Below, piece by piece: positions 42,983-52,918 of a stretch of DNA of 64,000 nt; within the stretch, counting starts at the first letter, position 1; each line of letters starts with the position of its first letter. The DNA comes from Flammeovirga pectinis (GTDB lineage Bacteria; Bacteroidota; Bacteroidia; Cytophagales; Flammeovirgaceae): assembly GCF_003970675.1 (NCBI RefSeq), contig NZ_CP034563.1, forward strand, positions 1,347,356-1,411,355, in the 5' to 3' direction. The notes under the pieces were generated by a model. The model had not been told where the DNA came from, did no database searches, and saw only the letters and a list, made by a program, of their open reading frames with translations. A program made the position numbers and the translations under genes.

Positions 42983-44644
42983 TTACCATCCTGGGTTTTG
43001 TACTAAAACGCCACCCGATAAACGTAATTCAGATTCTGGTATAGGTAAGAAACCATTTGTTTCAGGTCTATAGTTTACTTCATATGGAGTATCAATATTC
43101 CTTGTTTTTACAATAGTTCCGTTCGATTTATTAATTACAGCTTCTGCATCTCCCCAACGTTGAAGATCAAAATATCTTAAACCTTCGAAGGCCAATTCAT
43201 GTCTTCTTTCAGCTTTGATATTTGCTAAGCTTGGATCTTTTGCTCCCAAACCTGCTCTTGTTCTTACTCTGTTAAAGTTTTCGTTTGCATTTACACCTAA
43301 CTCAGCCGCCATTAACAATACGTCAGAGAACCTTAAAAGCATTTCGTCTTGAATATTCCATGTTTGGAAATCATCAGGTGATCCATAAAGATCATAGAAC
43401 ATACCTTTCACAATTGTATTTCCGTCAGGATCTAATGTGTTTACAACAATTGGAGTATATTTTTTATTCCAATATCCTGTTTCATGGAAACAATCCCATT
43501 GTCCCCAAACATAATCATCGCTTATTCCTTCAGTTGGGTTTTCTACTGATATTATAGACCCCTCTTTTCTTAAATCTCCATCTTCGTATGAGTTCCACAA
43601 ATCACCATTTGCAGGGCCCCATCCCCATCCCATACCGAATGGTAAAAGACCATCTTGACCTCTCATTGCTGTATAAAGAACCAATTGATTGGAGTAACTT
43701 AAAGAACCATTTCCATCATTTGCTCCAAGAATTGAATACTTTACAGAAAACAATACTTCTTCGTTTCCACTTGCATCATCAACCCAAGATAGGTTGTTGT
43801 CTTTAGCATATGCATAATCTTCGTTTGCATAAGAGTATGGCCAGATATTTCTAAAATCATCTATTAAATCATGACCACTATTTTTTATACAATCATCAAT
43901 CCATGTTTTTACTTGATCTTTAGAAAGTGTGCTACCATCTGGCAATGCAATACTTGCTTTGTTGTATTTACCAGTGTAGAATAAAAATGCTCTTGCCATC
44001 ATTCCTTCAGCAGACCATTTTGTAGCTCTACCATTCATATCTGATGAATACTTATTGGCAGGCATAACATCAATTGCCATTTTAAAATCTGAAGCTATTT
44101 GTCCAAATAACTCATCAGCACTTGCTTTAGGATTATCCGTTGGCTCAGGCTTTAAAATCAGTGGTGCTTCACCAAAGAATTGAGCTAAACGCAAATAATA
44201 AAATGCTCTTAAGAAATGAGCTTCTCCTAATAACTGATTCTTAACATCTTCATCTTCGAATACTGAGTTCTCGAAGTTAGCAATAATAGTATTTACTCTA
44301 AAAATACCTTTATAACTATTTCCCCAAAGTTCAGCATATTTATTTTCAACATTATTTTGAAAATTATCCATTGCCTGAACATCTGGATCATCTGGACCTC
44401 CACCACCAAAGCAGTCATCAGACATAACATTAGCAACTAATGTAGGGTTGTCTCTTCCTCCTTCTGTTGGTAAAGCATTATACACACCTGTTAATGCTTC
44501 AAATATTTCTCCAGAATTTGCATAATAAGTATCTGTACTTACTTCCGTTAAGTTTTCTTGTGTAAGAAATTTATCTCCACATCCACTTAACATTGAAAGG
44601 CAAAGTGCCCCCACTACAGTGAGTTTATTATTTATCTTTATCAT
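42983..44644 (-). CDS. SusD/RagB-family outer-membrane lipoprotein (second locus)
   Basis: 553 residues, lipobox SMLSGC (Cys22), then GDKFLTQENLTEVSTDTYYANSGEIFEALTGVYNALP. SusD motifs: LLGEAHFLRAFYYLRLAQFFGEAPLI, MNGRATKWSAEGMMARAFLFY, the MLLRFSDVLLMAAE region and ERRHELAFEGLRYFDLQRWG near the C-terminus. This member carries the Pro-rich FLPIPESELRLS end typical of glucan-type SusDs. 15 bases behind susC and 120 bases ahead of the PKD lipoprotein gene. Confidence 0.95.
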   Translation of the reverse strand: MIKINNKLTVVGALCLSMLSGCGDKFLTQENLTEVSTDTYYANSGEIFEALTGVYNALPTEGGRDNPTLVANVMSDDCFGGGGPDDPDVQAMDNFQNNVENKYAELWGNSYKGIFRVNTIIANFENSVFEDEDVKNQLLGEAHFLRAFYYLRLAQFFGEAPLILKPEPTDNPKASADELFGQIASDFKMAIDVMPANKYSSDMNGRATKWSAEGMMARAFLFYTGKYNKASIALPDGSTLSKDQVKTWIDDCIKNSGHDLIDDFRNIWPYSYANEDYAYAKDNNLSWVDDASGNEEVLFSVKYSILGANDGNGSLSYSNQLVLYTAMRGQDGLLPFGMGWGWGPANGDLWNSYEDGDLRKEGSIISVENPTEGISDDYVWGQWDCFHETGYWNKKYTPIVVNTLDPDGNTIVKGMFYDLYGSPDDFQTWNIQDEMLLRFSDVLLMAAELGVNANENFNRVRTRAGLGAKDPSLANIKAERRHELAFEGLRYFDLQRWGDAEAVINKSNGTIVKTRNIDTPYEVNYRPETNGFLPIPESELRLSGGVLVQNPGW

Positions 44645-44659
44645 GATTTTGTCTCTACT

Positions 44660-47600
44660 TTAGAATTTAAAACTTAACCCTAACATGTGTGTTTTCGAAG
44701 CTGGATATAAACCTACGTCTATACCAGAAGAATACGTATCACCATTACTATCAGCAGGAGAGTAACCAATTTCCGGGTCCATACCTGAATACTGTGTAAA
44801 AGTGAAAAGATTTAAGCCTGTATAATAAACTCTTAAATTGTTTAAAGGAGACTGAGATGACTTCGCTAAATGACTAAAGTTATACCCTAATGTGATATTA
44901 CTAATTCTAACAAAATCAGCATCTTCAACATAAAGATCAGAAACCCATTCGTTTTGATGCCCTGCTTCTGCTAATCTAGGCTTTGTATTCGAAGTACCTT
45001 CACCCTGCCATCTATCAAAAACATCTTTTGTATAATTTTGCTTAGGTTGATCTGAGAATGATCTCCATGAACGGATTACTTGATTTCCTAATTGAGATGT
45101 AAATACAATACTTGTATATATACCTTTATATTCAGCATTTAATTGTAAACCCAATGTATAAGAAGGGATCGGGTTACCAATCATTGTTCTATCATCAGCA
45201 TCAATTTTGCCATCATTATTTTTGTCTACGAAGCGAACATCTCCAGCTTGTTGGTTTTTAAAATATGGATCACCATTTGGTCCAACATAAGCAGCAGCCT
45301 CTTCAGCATTTTGTAAAACACCTGCTGTTTCGAAGCCATAGAAATAACCTAATGGATATCCAACTTCTGCTCTAAACATTGGCTCTGTGCCATTTGATAA
45401 AACATTTGCAGGACCACTTAAAAGCTTTTCTTCATTTCTGATATCAATAACTTCGTTTGTGTTATGTGCAAAAGAGAATGTTGCTCCATAAGAAAAGTTG
45501 TCTTTTCTTTCGTTCCATCTAATTGAGAATTCGTATCCTTTGTTTACAATCTCACCACCATTTTGGAAAGAGTTTGTAGTACCATAATATGCTGGAGCAG
45601 GAGGAATTACTAACCAATCTTTTGTGTTTTTCTGGTAAACATCAGCTGTGATTTGAAGTTTATCTTCAAACAAGTTAACATCAAAACCAATATTTGCTTG
45701 TTCAGAAGTCTCCCAACTTACATTTGGATTAGGAATTCTTACAGGAACACCACCTGGTTGGTTTTGTGTAGGATCATTAAAAGGATATCCATTATTATCA
45801 AAACCAATGGTAGCTGCATACTGATATTTTTTAATATCTTGGTTACCATTTTGTCCCCATCCACCTCTAACTTTAAAGTAAGTTACTTGAGGAACAGCTT
45901 CCATGAAATCATGTGATGTCAAAATATAACCTGCTGAGAATGATGGGAAATATCCCCAACGATCGTCTGCTAAGAAGTTTGAAGAACCATCCGCTCTTAA
46001 AACTGCAGTTAACATGAATGTTTCGTTATAGTTATAAGATACTCTACCAAAATAAGATAGTAATCCCCATCCATAAGCATCTCCACCTTTTATAACACCA
46101 TCAGCAGAACCTTTTGTATTTACAGCATTTGATAAATAACCAAATTTAGGGTCTTGAAAGATTGTATTGTAATTTTCACCTTCTAACTTTAATTCTTCAG
46201 TCTGCTTGATCATTTCCTGACCTAATAAACCCGTTAAGTTATGCTTACCCAACTTCTTAGAATAAGTAGCTGTGTTAGTCCAAGTCCATTGGTTATTTGA
46301 ATACATTGTTTGCTTAACACCATCCAAAGCTCTTTGATTATGTATTCCATAATTATATGAAGGAACATAAGTACGAGAAGAACCATACGATGCATTTACT
46401 CCAAATTGCGACTTAATTTTTAAGTTTTCGATTGGTTCAACTTCAAAATAAGCACTACCAACAATTTGATGGTTCTTATTTTCAATATCCTTACGCTCAG
46501 CTTCCATTAACGCAATAGGATTTGCTCCTTGGTCAAATATCTGAGGATCGTGATATGGATATGCTTTATGTGTGTTATCTGGAGCATACATTGGTAATAA
46601 TGGGCTCGCTACTAACATGTTATGCAAATCATTATAATAACGGTTACCTGAAGCAATATTTGGCTTAGATGAATTAGTATAATTTAATGTTTGTCCAAAT
46701 TTAAGAATGTTTCTATCTGCATTATTTTTAATTAATACATGATCTGTATTCATTCTAACATTAATTCTATTAAAAGAAGAATTAATTTGTTTACCAATAA
46801 TTCCTTCTTGATCAAAGTAGTTAAAACCAATTGAATATGTTGATTCTGCACTACCTCCAGTCATATTAATTGAGTGACTCTGTACAGGAGCATTCTTATT
46901 GTAAGTTTCTTCAAACCAGTTTGTTCCTTTATTTGTACCTAAAGCATACTCATTAAAGTTAGTAACTTGTTTTGCCCAATCAATCGGAGCATTTCCTCCA
47001 TTTGCATTTTTCTCATTCATAATCATGATGTACTCTTGCGCATTCAAAAGATCTGGAGCTTTTGCAACTTGCTGTACACCATAATACATATCATAAGAAA
47101 TTGTTGGTTTAGGTCCTTTCGTTCCTTTTTTTGTTGTTACCAAAATAACACCATTTGCAGCACGAGAACCATAGATAGCTGAAGATGCAGCATCTTTTAA
47201 TACATCAATAGTTTCTATATCTGCAGGAGACAAATAATCTATATCTCCAACTGCAATACCATCTACAATATAAAGTGGATTTGAATTACCAACAGTACCC
47301 GTACCACGGATAACGACTTTAGTACCTGCTCCTGGAGCTCCATTACTTTTTGTAATGTTAACACCTGGTGTAATACCTTGAAGACCATCCATTGCTGTTG
47401 CAGTATTTAATTTCTGCAAATCTTCACCTTTAACATTTAAAGTAGCACCTGTGTTTAATTTCTTCTTCTCAACACCATAACCAACAACAACAACTTCTTC
47501 TAGTTGTTCTAAATCTGGTTCTAAAGAGATATCTACAACATCAGAGAAACCTATTTGCTGAATTAAGTCTTTATAACCTACATATGTAAAAACTAATTCT

Positions 47601-47827
47601 GTTACCTTCTCATCTGTTGAAAGTTTATAATTACCATCAAAATCGGTAACTGTACCAATTGTTGTTCCCTTAACCAAAACGTTTACACCTGGTATTGGAG
47701 ATTGATCTGCTCCATCAAGAACTCGTCCTGTTATGACCCTGCTTTGTGCATACATTGGTAATGAGCACACCAAGGACAAGAGAAACATTAATAGTTTAAT
47801 ATTTCCCTTTAACTGAAAATACTTCAT
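44660..47827 (-). CDS. SusC/RagA-family TonB-dependent transporter (second locus)
   Basis: 1055 residues using the ATG at 47827 (MKYFQLKGNIKLLMFLLSL), which gives a proper signal peptide ending PMYAQ; the longer frame from 47866 adds 13 hydrophilic residues. CarboxypepD_reg-like domain (VITGRVLDGADQSPIPGVNVLVKG), TonB box area EEVVVVGYGVEKKKLNTG, plug (LQGITPGVNITKSNGAPG ... PLYIVDGIAV ... VLKDAASSAIYGSRAANG), then a beta-barrel ending HMLGLSFKF. Imports the oligosaccharides produced by GH30/GH3. First gene of the susCD unit, with a 660-base leader region before the GH3 terminator. Confidence 0.96.
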   Translation of the reverse strand: MKYFQLKGNIKLLMFLLSLVCSLPMYAQSRVITGRVLDGADQSPIPGVNVLVKGTTIGTVTDFDGNYKLSTDEKVTELVFTYVGYKDLIQQIGFSDVVDISLEPDLEQLEEVVVVGYGVEKKKLNTGATLNVKGEDLQKLNTATAMDGLQGITPGVNITKSNGAPGAGTKVVIRGTGTVGNSNPLYIVDGIAVGDIDYLSPADIETIDVLKDAASSAIYGSRAANGVILVTTKKGTKGPKPTISYDMYYGVQQVAKAPDLLNAQEYIMIMNEKNANGGNAPIDWAKQVTNFNEYALGTNKGTNWFEETYNKNAPVQSHSINMTGGSAESTYSIGFNYFDQEGIIGKQINSSFNRINVRMNTDHVLIKNNADRNILKFGQTLNYTNSSKPNIASGNRYYNDLHNMLVASPLLPMYAPDNTHKAYPYHDPQIFDQGANPIALMEAERKDIENKNHQIVGSAYFEVEPIENLKIKSQFGVNASYGSSRTYVPSYNYGIHNQRALDGVKQTMYSNNQWTWTNTATYSKKLGKHNLTGLLGQEMIKQTEELKLEGENYNTIFQDPKFGYLSNAVNTKGSADGVIKGGDAYGWGLLSYFGRVSYNYNETFMLTAVLRADGSSNFLADDRWGYFPSFSAGYILTSHDFMEAVPQVTYFKVRGGWGQNGNQDIKKYQYAATIGFDNNGYPFNDPTQNQPGGVPVRIPNPNVSWETSEQANIGFDVNLFEDKLQITADVYQKNTKDWLVIPPAPAYYGTTNSFQNGGEIVNKGYEFSIRWNERKDNFSYGATFSFAHNTNEVIDIRNEEKLLSGPANVLSNGTEPMFRAEVGYPLGYFYGFETAGVLQNAEEAAAYVGPNGDPYFKNQQAGDVRFVDKNNDGKIDADDRTMIGNPIPSYTLGLQLNAEYKGIYTSIVFTSQLGNQVIRSWRSFSDQPKQNYTKDVFDRWQGEGTSNTKPRLAEAGHQNEWVSDLYVEDADFVRISNITLGYNFSHLAKSSQSPLNNLRVYYTGLNLFTFTQYSGMDPEIGYSPADSNGDTYSSGIDVGLYPASKTHMLGLSFKF

Positions 47828-48587
47828 GTTTGTTTTCTTTAAATAAATAATAGTTGTCCATTTCAATTATGAGCAAAATATTTTTGGAGCGTTCCAGCGA
47901 TAAGGTAAACTCTTCATTTATGTTATTTTGCTACCCAATAATTAATTTTATTAATGGGATTTATTATACAAGTAGTACTATTTAGATAGGCTAACTATAC
48001 TATATCTTTTTTGCTGTTTGCTTAGTTTAAAGATATCTTCAATAGTAGAGTTAATTACTTAAAAATATATAGTGAGATAGCCAATAAATAGTACCGTAAT
48101 ATTCAAGTGAGAAAGTGTATTTTCATTATCTGTATAGATTTAAATAGTGAGCAATTATAGTGTAACAATTGTTAATTCCGTTAAGCAATGTTAGTGATTT
48201 ATTGATTACGTCATCAAGTTTTATCGGTTTCAATTTTACTATATTAATACTACATCTTTACGTACTAAAAGACTTAAAGCGCTGACACATAATCATTTAA
48301 CCCTTTTTTAGTGATTACGTTTTTTGTTTTTATTATTTAAAAAGGAAGTATATGAAGATTGTTTATTAGAAAAAACATATATCATCTTTAATAATTAACC
48401 TTTTAAAAAGAGTAATCAATACGCTTAAATAAAAATCCTTCTACTTAAAAAAAGATTTATTGTAATTAAAAAGCTTAAAAAGCTATAACTAAAAAAAATC
48501 ACACCTATTAAATAGATGTGATTTAATCTTCTTGTAACTCTTTATTATTTAATTAAAACAATAAAATGTTTAAACTAGAATTTATTC
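47828..48587. promoter_or_regulatory. Upstream region of the second susC, 760 bp without a gene
   Basis: AT-rich and without open frames of note. It holds the GH3 terminator (48488-48522) and must contain the promoter of the susCD unit, but I see no TAnnTTTG box or copy of the AGTCTACA repeats there. Confidence 0.55.
48488..48522 (-). terminator. Terminator after the GH3 gene
   Basis: Stem AAATCACACCTATT against ATAGATGTGATTT with one mismatch; minus-strand U run on the far side. It separates GH3 from the susCD unit. Confidence 0.75.
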
Positions 48588-50831
48588 TTATTTCAAGTTT
48601 GTCAAAGTGAAAGAAACTTCGTGCAGATTATCAGATGAATTACCAACATATGCAGTAAATTTACCTGACTCTAATAGCGTTTTACCATTTCTATCTAAAA
48701 ATGACAATTGGTCAGCTCCAATTGTAAAAGTAACAACTTTTTCTTCTCCTGCTTTTAGATTAACTTTTTCAAATCCTTTTAGTTCTTTCTTAGGTCGCAT
48801 TGTAGATGCTACATGATCTTTAATATATAATTGTACTACTTCTGCTGCATCAACAGTTCCTAAATTTTTAACAACTACTTCTAGTGTTATAGATTCTGAG
48901 CTTGTAATTTCTGTTGATGATAATTTTGGTTCTGAAACTAAGAACTCTGAATAAGTTAAACCATATCCAAATGCATAAGCTGGAGTGATAGAAACATCTA
49001 AATAATTGTTTGATAAACCTACAGGGTCTAGAGGAGTACCTGTTGGAATACCTAACATTTCTGGGTTTGCAGGTCTTCCCGACTCCAAATAAGCATAATA
49101 TAAAGGAACTTGTCCTACTGTTCTTGGGAATGTAACAGGCAATTTACCCGTTGGAGATACTTTTCCAGAAATTAAATCTGCTAAAGCTGGACCTCCCATT
49201 GTACCAGGATGCCATGCATAAAGAATTGCATCTACTTTATTTTCAATGTTTTCGAAAGTTAATGGTCTTCCTGCCATTACAACCATCACTATTTTTTTTC
49301 CAGTTGCAGCAACCTCTTCAATTAAAGTTTCTTGTGCTCCAGGTAAAGTAATAAATGCTCTACTATGTCCTTCCCCAGATAAAATTGCATCTTCACCTAC
49401 AAACATTACTACTACATCTGCTTGTTTTGCAACATCAACTGCTTTATTAATAGAAGATGTATTCATATCACGAGAATTTTTTAAACCCTCAGCGTATAAA
49501 ATATTATCGCCATACACTTCTTTTAAAGATGTAAGTGGTGTAATAACATCTTCTACAACAGCATCTAAAGACCATGTACCTATCTGTTCTGCTGGAGCAT
49601 TTGCTAAAGGTCCAATTACAGCAATTTTTTGATTCTGTTGTAATGGAAGTACTTTTTCATTTTTCAACATTACTACAGATTCAATTGCCATTGCTTTTGC
49701 ATCTGCTTTATGTGTAGCACTTAAAATTGATGAATTTTTAGGTACTCCTCTGTATTTTTTATCAAATAGCCCTAATTGAACTTTAGAACGTAAGATGTTT
49801 CTCACTGCAGTGTTTACAATATCCACATCTACTTCACCTTCTTCAATCAATTCTTTTAAATGTTTTTGATATGAGGCACTTACCATTTCCATGTCTAGGC
49901 GTGCATTAGCACTTTGTCGAGCTACATCTTTAAGGTCCTCACTATAACCTTGGTTCATCATTTGAGACATTGATTCCCAATCACTTACTACAAAACCTTC
50001 AAAACCCCAATCATCTCTTAATACATCTTTTAATAAAAAAGTATTCGCTGAAGCAGGAACGCCATTAATATCATTAAAAGCAGTCATAAAAGTACCAACA
50101 CCTGCGTCTACAACAGCTTTAAAAGGAGGTAAATAAACATTCCATAAATGATAATCAGGAATTGATACTGCATTGTAATCTTTTCCATTCTCTGTTGCTC
50201 CATAGCCCACAAAATGTTTAGCACACGCAGCTATTCTTCCTTCTTCATCACTCAATTGTTCACCTTGAAAACCTTTAACCATCGCTGCACCTAAAACAGA
50301 CGTTAAATACGGGTCTTCTCCTAAAGATTCTGCAATTCTACCCCATCTTGGGTCTCTACTTACATCAATCATTGGAGCAAAAGTCCAATTAATTCCTTCT
50401 TCATAAGCTTCAATTCCGGCAACATTTGCACCTCTTTCCACTAATTCTGAATTCCAAGAAGCAGCCTGACCAAGTGGAATAGGAAAGATAGTTTTGTAAC
50501 CATGAATAACATCACGTCCAATAATTAAAGGGATATTATTCGGACCTTCTTTTAATGCTATTTTCTGTAATTTTTCTATCGCGATAGGTGTACCTGCATT
50601 TAATATAGAGCCTACTCTTCCTTCAATAATAGCATCACGTACCCAATCTGGAACATCATCACCAGAAGTAGATGTTATTTGAATCATTTGACCAATTTTC
50701 TGATCTAATGTCATTTTAGACATTATTTCTTCAACTCTTTGGTCTACTTTATCTTGTGCAAATAGCGTATTCTGACACATTAGCATTGCAATAAATACTA
50801 ATGTTACGTTTAATAAGTTCATTTTTTTCAT
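48588..50831 (-). CDS. bglX: GH3 family beta-glucosidase (BglX-like), exported
   Basis: 747 residues, signal peptide to about 26 (MCQNTLFAQ). Periplasmic exo-beta-glucosidase removing glucose from beta-glucan oligosaccharides. Domains: N-terminal TIM barrel with the substrate Lys205-His206 (CAKHFVGYG) and nucleophile Asp284 (FVVSDWESM), alpha/beta sandwich (about 385-605) with DAVVMFVGEDAILSGEGHSR, and a fibronectin-like C-terminal domain (about 650-747). The architecture is that of BglX. Next to GH30 it suggests hydrolysis of beta-1,6- or beta-1,3-gluco-oligosaccharides. It lies between two terminators, so it is likely transcribed separately. Confidence 0.93.
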   Translation of the reverse strand: MKKMNLLNVTLVFIAMLMCQNTLFAQDKVDQRVEEIMSKMTLDQKIGQMIQITSTSGDDVPDWVRDAIIEGRVGSILNAGTPIAIEKLQKIALKEGPNNIPLIIGRDVIHGYKTIFPIPLGQAASWNSELVERGANVAGIEAYEEGINWTFAPMIDVSRDPRWGRIAESLGEDPYLTSVLGAAMVKGFQGEQLSDEEGRIAACAKHFVGYGATENGKDYNAVSIPDYHLWNVYLPPFKAVVDAGVGTFMTAFNDINGVPASANTFLLKDVLRDDWGFEGFVVSDWESMSQMMNQGYSEDLKDVARQSANARLDMEMVSASYQKHLKELIEEGEVDVDIVNTAVRNILRSKVQLGLFDKKYRGVPKNSSILSATHKADAKAMAIESVVMLKNEKVLPLQQNQKIAVIGPLANAPAEQIGTWSLDAVVEDVITPLTSLKEVYGDNILYAEGLKNSRDMNTSSINKAVDVAKQADVVVMFVGEDAILSGEGHSRAFITLPGAQETLIEEVAATGKKIVMVVMAGRPLTFENIENKVDAILYAWHPGTMGGPALADLISGKVSPTGKLPVTFPRTVGQVPLYYAYLESGRPANPEMLGIPTGTPLDPVGLSNNYLDVSITPAYAFGYGLTYSEFLVSEPKLSSTEITSSESITLEVVVKNLGTVDAAEVVQLYIKDHVASTMRPKKELKGFEKVNLKAGEEKVVTFTIGADQLSFLDRNGKTLLESGKFTAYVGNSSDNLHEVSFTLTNLK

Positions 50832-50931
50832 TTAGATAAGGCCTTATAGGTTAATAAAATTTCGACTAAAAAAAGTTAGTGCTGAAATGCATTTTCCAAC
50901 GCTAACTTAATTTTATCAGTTAGTTTAAATT

Positions 50932-50962
50932 AAAGGGCTGATTCATCAATAATCAACCCTTT
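50932..50962 (-). terminator. Terminator after the GH30 gene
   Basis: Arms AAAGGGCTGATT (50932-50943) and AATCAACCCTTT (50951-50962), one G/U-type mismatch, 8 bases past the stop at 50970. Confidence 0.75.
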
Positions 50963-50969
50963 AGCATAT

Positions 50970-52460
50970 CTATTTATATAATAATGTCTGAATTGCATGT
51001 GCAGGAATTTCTGCATTCACTTCTTTGTCGCCAACAATAAAGTTGTAGCTAATTGCTTCGTTTGTTTGGTTCATTACAACAGTAGCAATAGATCCATCTG
51101 TATTTCTGAACGAAGTACTAATTAATGTACTACGGCTTGTAGATGTAGAAATTCTCTTAGCACCTGGCTTAATATATTTAGAAAAATGTCCGATGTAATA
51201 ATATGAAGGTGTGTAAATTAACTCCCCTTTATTAACATCTGCATGGATTGGAGAAAAACATAAATTATTTACATGATTTGGACCACCTGTTTGATCTAGT
51301 AAAATATTCCAATCTGTCCAACCAACTGTACCTTGATTAAAGTCATTAATCATATTTCTACCGTAACGCTCTCCATTAGACCATCTTTGGTAATGCTTTG
51401 CATCAAACCCTTCTTGACATCCTTCTGTAAATAAAATGTTTTTATCAGGAAAAGATTCTTGAATATTATCTAAATTAATTTGCATTGCTTCACCACCAGT
51501 CCATGTTTCATACCAATGCATTCCAATACCCCATGCATATTTCGCTGCTTCAGGATCTTCGAAAATAACGTTAGCTCTATGAGAAATTAAATCACGGTTA
51601 TGATCCCATACTACAATATTTTTATCTGCCATTCCATTATTTTCAAATGCAGGCCCTAAGAAATTCTTTAAGAAATCACGCTCTTGTTCTGCTGAATAAA
51701 TACAAGACTCCCAAGTTTGCGTAGCCATTGGTTCATTTTGGATTGTTACACCCCACATTGGAATACCTTGTTTTTCATATTCCTCTATGAACTTTACATA
51801 ATAATTAGCCCAAGATTGATAGAACTCAGGTAATAAAGAACCTCCTTTAAGCATATCTTTTTTCCCTTTCATAAATGCTGGAGGAGACCAAGGAGATGCA
51901 TAAGTAGTTAATTCACCACCACTTGCAGCAATTGCTCTTTTCATCATTGGAATTCGGAATTCCAAATCATGTTTAATTGAGAATGTTTTTAATTCTTTAT
52001 CGCCCTCTTCTACATACGTATAAGAATAAGGAGAGAAATCACAACTATGAATTGTTGTTCTTAATAATGAGTAACCAATACCATTATCTGTGTAGTAAGC
52101 ACTAATTAATTCATCTTGTTTATCTTTTGGTAATTTTGCCCAAACTTCTGCAGAAGCATCAGTGATGGCTCCACCAATTCCTAAAAATGTTTGGAATGAC
52201 TTATTCGGATTGACAAAAACTGAAACTTGATCTTCTCTTGGTTGAGTTGCTTTTCCAAATTTAAATTCACCAGTTTTAGCTAATCTCAATTGTGAATTAT
52301 CTGCAGTTGTAACTACGTCTACTTTAGATAATTCTAATGCAGGCATCTGAGTTTCTATTTTAGAAGTCGTTGTCTCTGTTGATGCTTGCTTTTGTGCACA
52401 TGAACTCACTGCTAAAACAGTAAGTATACCACCGATAAGTTTATTGAATTTCATTTTCAT
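50970..52460 (-). CDS. GH30 family glucanase, exported lipoprotein (likely endo-beta-1,6-glucanase)
   Basis: 496 residues, lipobox AVSSC (Cys21). GH30 (beta/alpha)8 barrel with side beta-domain: FLGIGGAITDASAEVW (92-107) at the N-terminus, GYSLLRTTIHSCDFSPYSY, acid/base Glu243 in VTIQNEPMATQ and nucleophile Glu346 in ILFTEGCQEG; the C-terminal half forms the beta-sandwich ending EIPAHAIQTLLY. Members of this type hydrolyse beta-1,6-glucan or glucosylceramide. The pairing with GH3 and SusCD resembles known beta-1,6-glucan loci in gut Bacteroides. A -7 box and four phased AGTCTACA repeats lie upstream. Confidence 0.9.
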   Translation of the reverse strand: MKMKFNKLIGGILTVLAVSSCAQKQASTETTTSKIETQMPALELSKVDVVTTADNSQLRLAKTGEFKFGKATQPREDQVSVFVNPNKSFQTFLGIGGAITDASAEVWAKLPKDKQDELISAYYTDNGIGYSLLRTTIHSCDFSPYSYTYVEEGDKELKTFSIKHDLEFRIPMMKRAIAASGGELTTYASPWSPPAFMKGKKDMLKGGSLLPEFYQSWANYYVKFIEEYEKQGIPMWGVTIQNEPMATQTWESCIYSAEQERDFLKNFLGPAFENNGMADKNIVVWDHNRDLISHRANVIFEDPEAAKYAWGIGMHWYETWTGGEAMQINLDNIQESFPDKNILFTEGCQEGFDAKHYQRWSNGERYGRNMINDFNQGTVGWTDWNILLDQTGGPNHVNNLCFSPIHADVNKGELIYTPSYYYIGHFSKYIKPGAKRISTSTSRSTLISTSFRNTDGSIATVVMNQTNEAISYNFIVGDKEVNAEIPAHAIQTLLYK

Positions 52461-52673
52461 AAGTTAATGATTATATAATTTAGTTGACTCTACTAAAGTC
52501 TTTCATTTCATATTTCAAATGTACAATAGACGTTTTTATATTTTTATATTACAGCACGCCAAATACAGTCTACAATCTAAAATGATGTAGTCTACATCAA
52601 GTCTACATGTATTTTTAAAGTACTGATTACATGATCTTTAAACACTAATTTAAGTCTACAATTATAAATAAAA
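52461..52673. promoter_or_regulatory. Promoter and operator region of the GH30 gene
   Basis: Holds a -7 box TACATTTG on the minus strand at 52516-52523 (consensus TAnnTTTG), about 56 bases before the GH30 ATG. Upstream of it, four copies of AGTCTACA at 52567, 52589, 52600 and 52653 (first base on + strand) lie 44-137 bases from the box, a typical activator position. Together with the next stretch up to 52918 this forms a 458-base gap without genes. Confidence 0.65.
52567..52660 (+). repeat. Four phased AGTCTACA boxes with a central perfect palindrome
   Basis: Exact copies at 52567-52574, 52589-52596, 52600-52607 and 52653-52660. Spacings are 22, 11 and 53 bases, close to 2, 1 and 5 helical turns, so all face one side of the DNA. 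The second copy sits in GATGTAGTCTACATC (52584-52598), a perfect 7+1+7 palindrome. Confidence 0.7.
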
Positions 52674-52703
52674 AAAAGCTATCTAAATATTTAGACAGCC
52701 TTT
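52674..52703 (-). terminator. Terminator after the 52919-53503 gene
   Basis: Stem AAAAGCTATCTAAAT (52674-52688) against ATTTAGACAGCCTTT (52689-52703) with two wobble-type mismatches and a minus-strand U run. About 215 bases past the stop at 52919; nothing else is seen in the gap. Confidence 0.7.
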
Positions 52704-52918
52704 ATTACTATTACAATTAGAATAAAAAAGTCTTTTTACAAACCATTTATCCAAAGTATATCCATCAAATAACTAAACCTAATGTAGTAAATAATCGAAA
52801 AGCATATAGTCAATTTTATAACAATAGAATTAAGAGGATATTCATAAATTTAAATAGTGTTATATTTAAATATTAATTTCTATGCTTAGAAAAAAACAAC
52901 TAACCATTGATCTAAAAT

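Noticed and set aside
49246..49632. 128-residue plus-strand frame opposite GH3
   Set aside because: Shadow frame of the GH3 sandwich domain.
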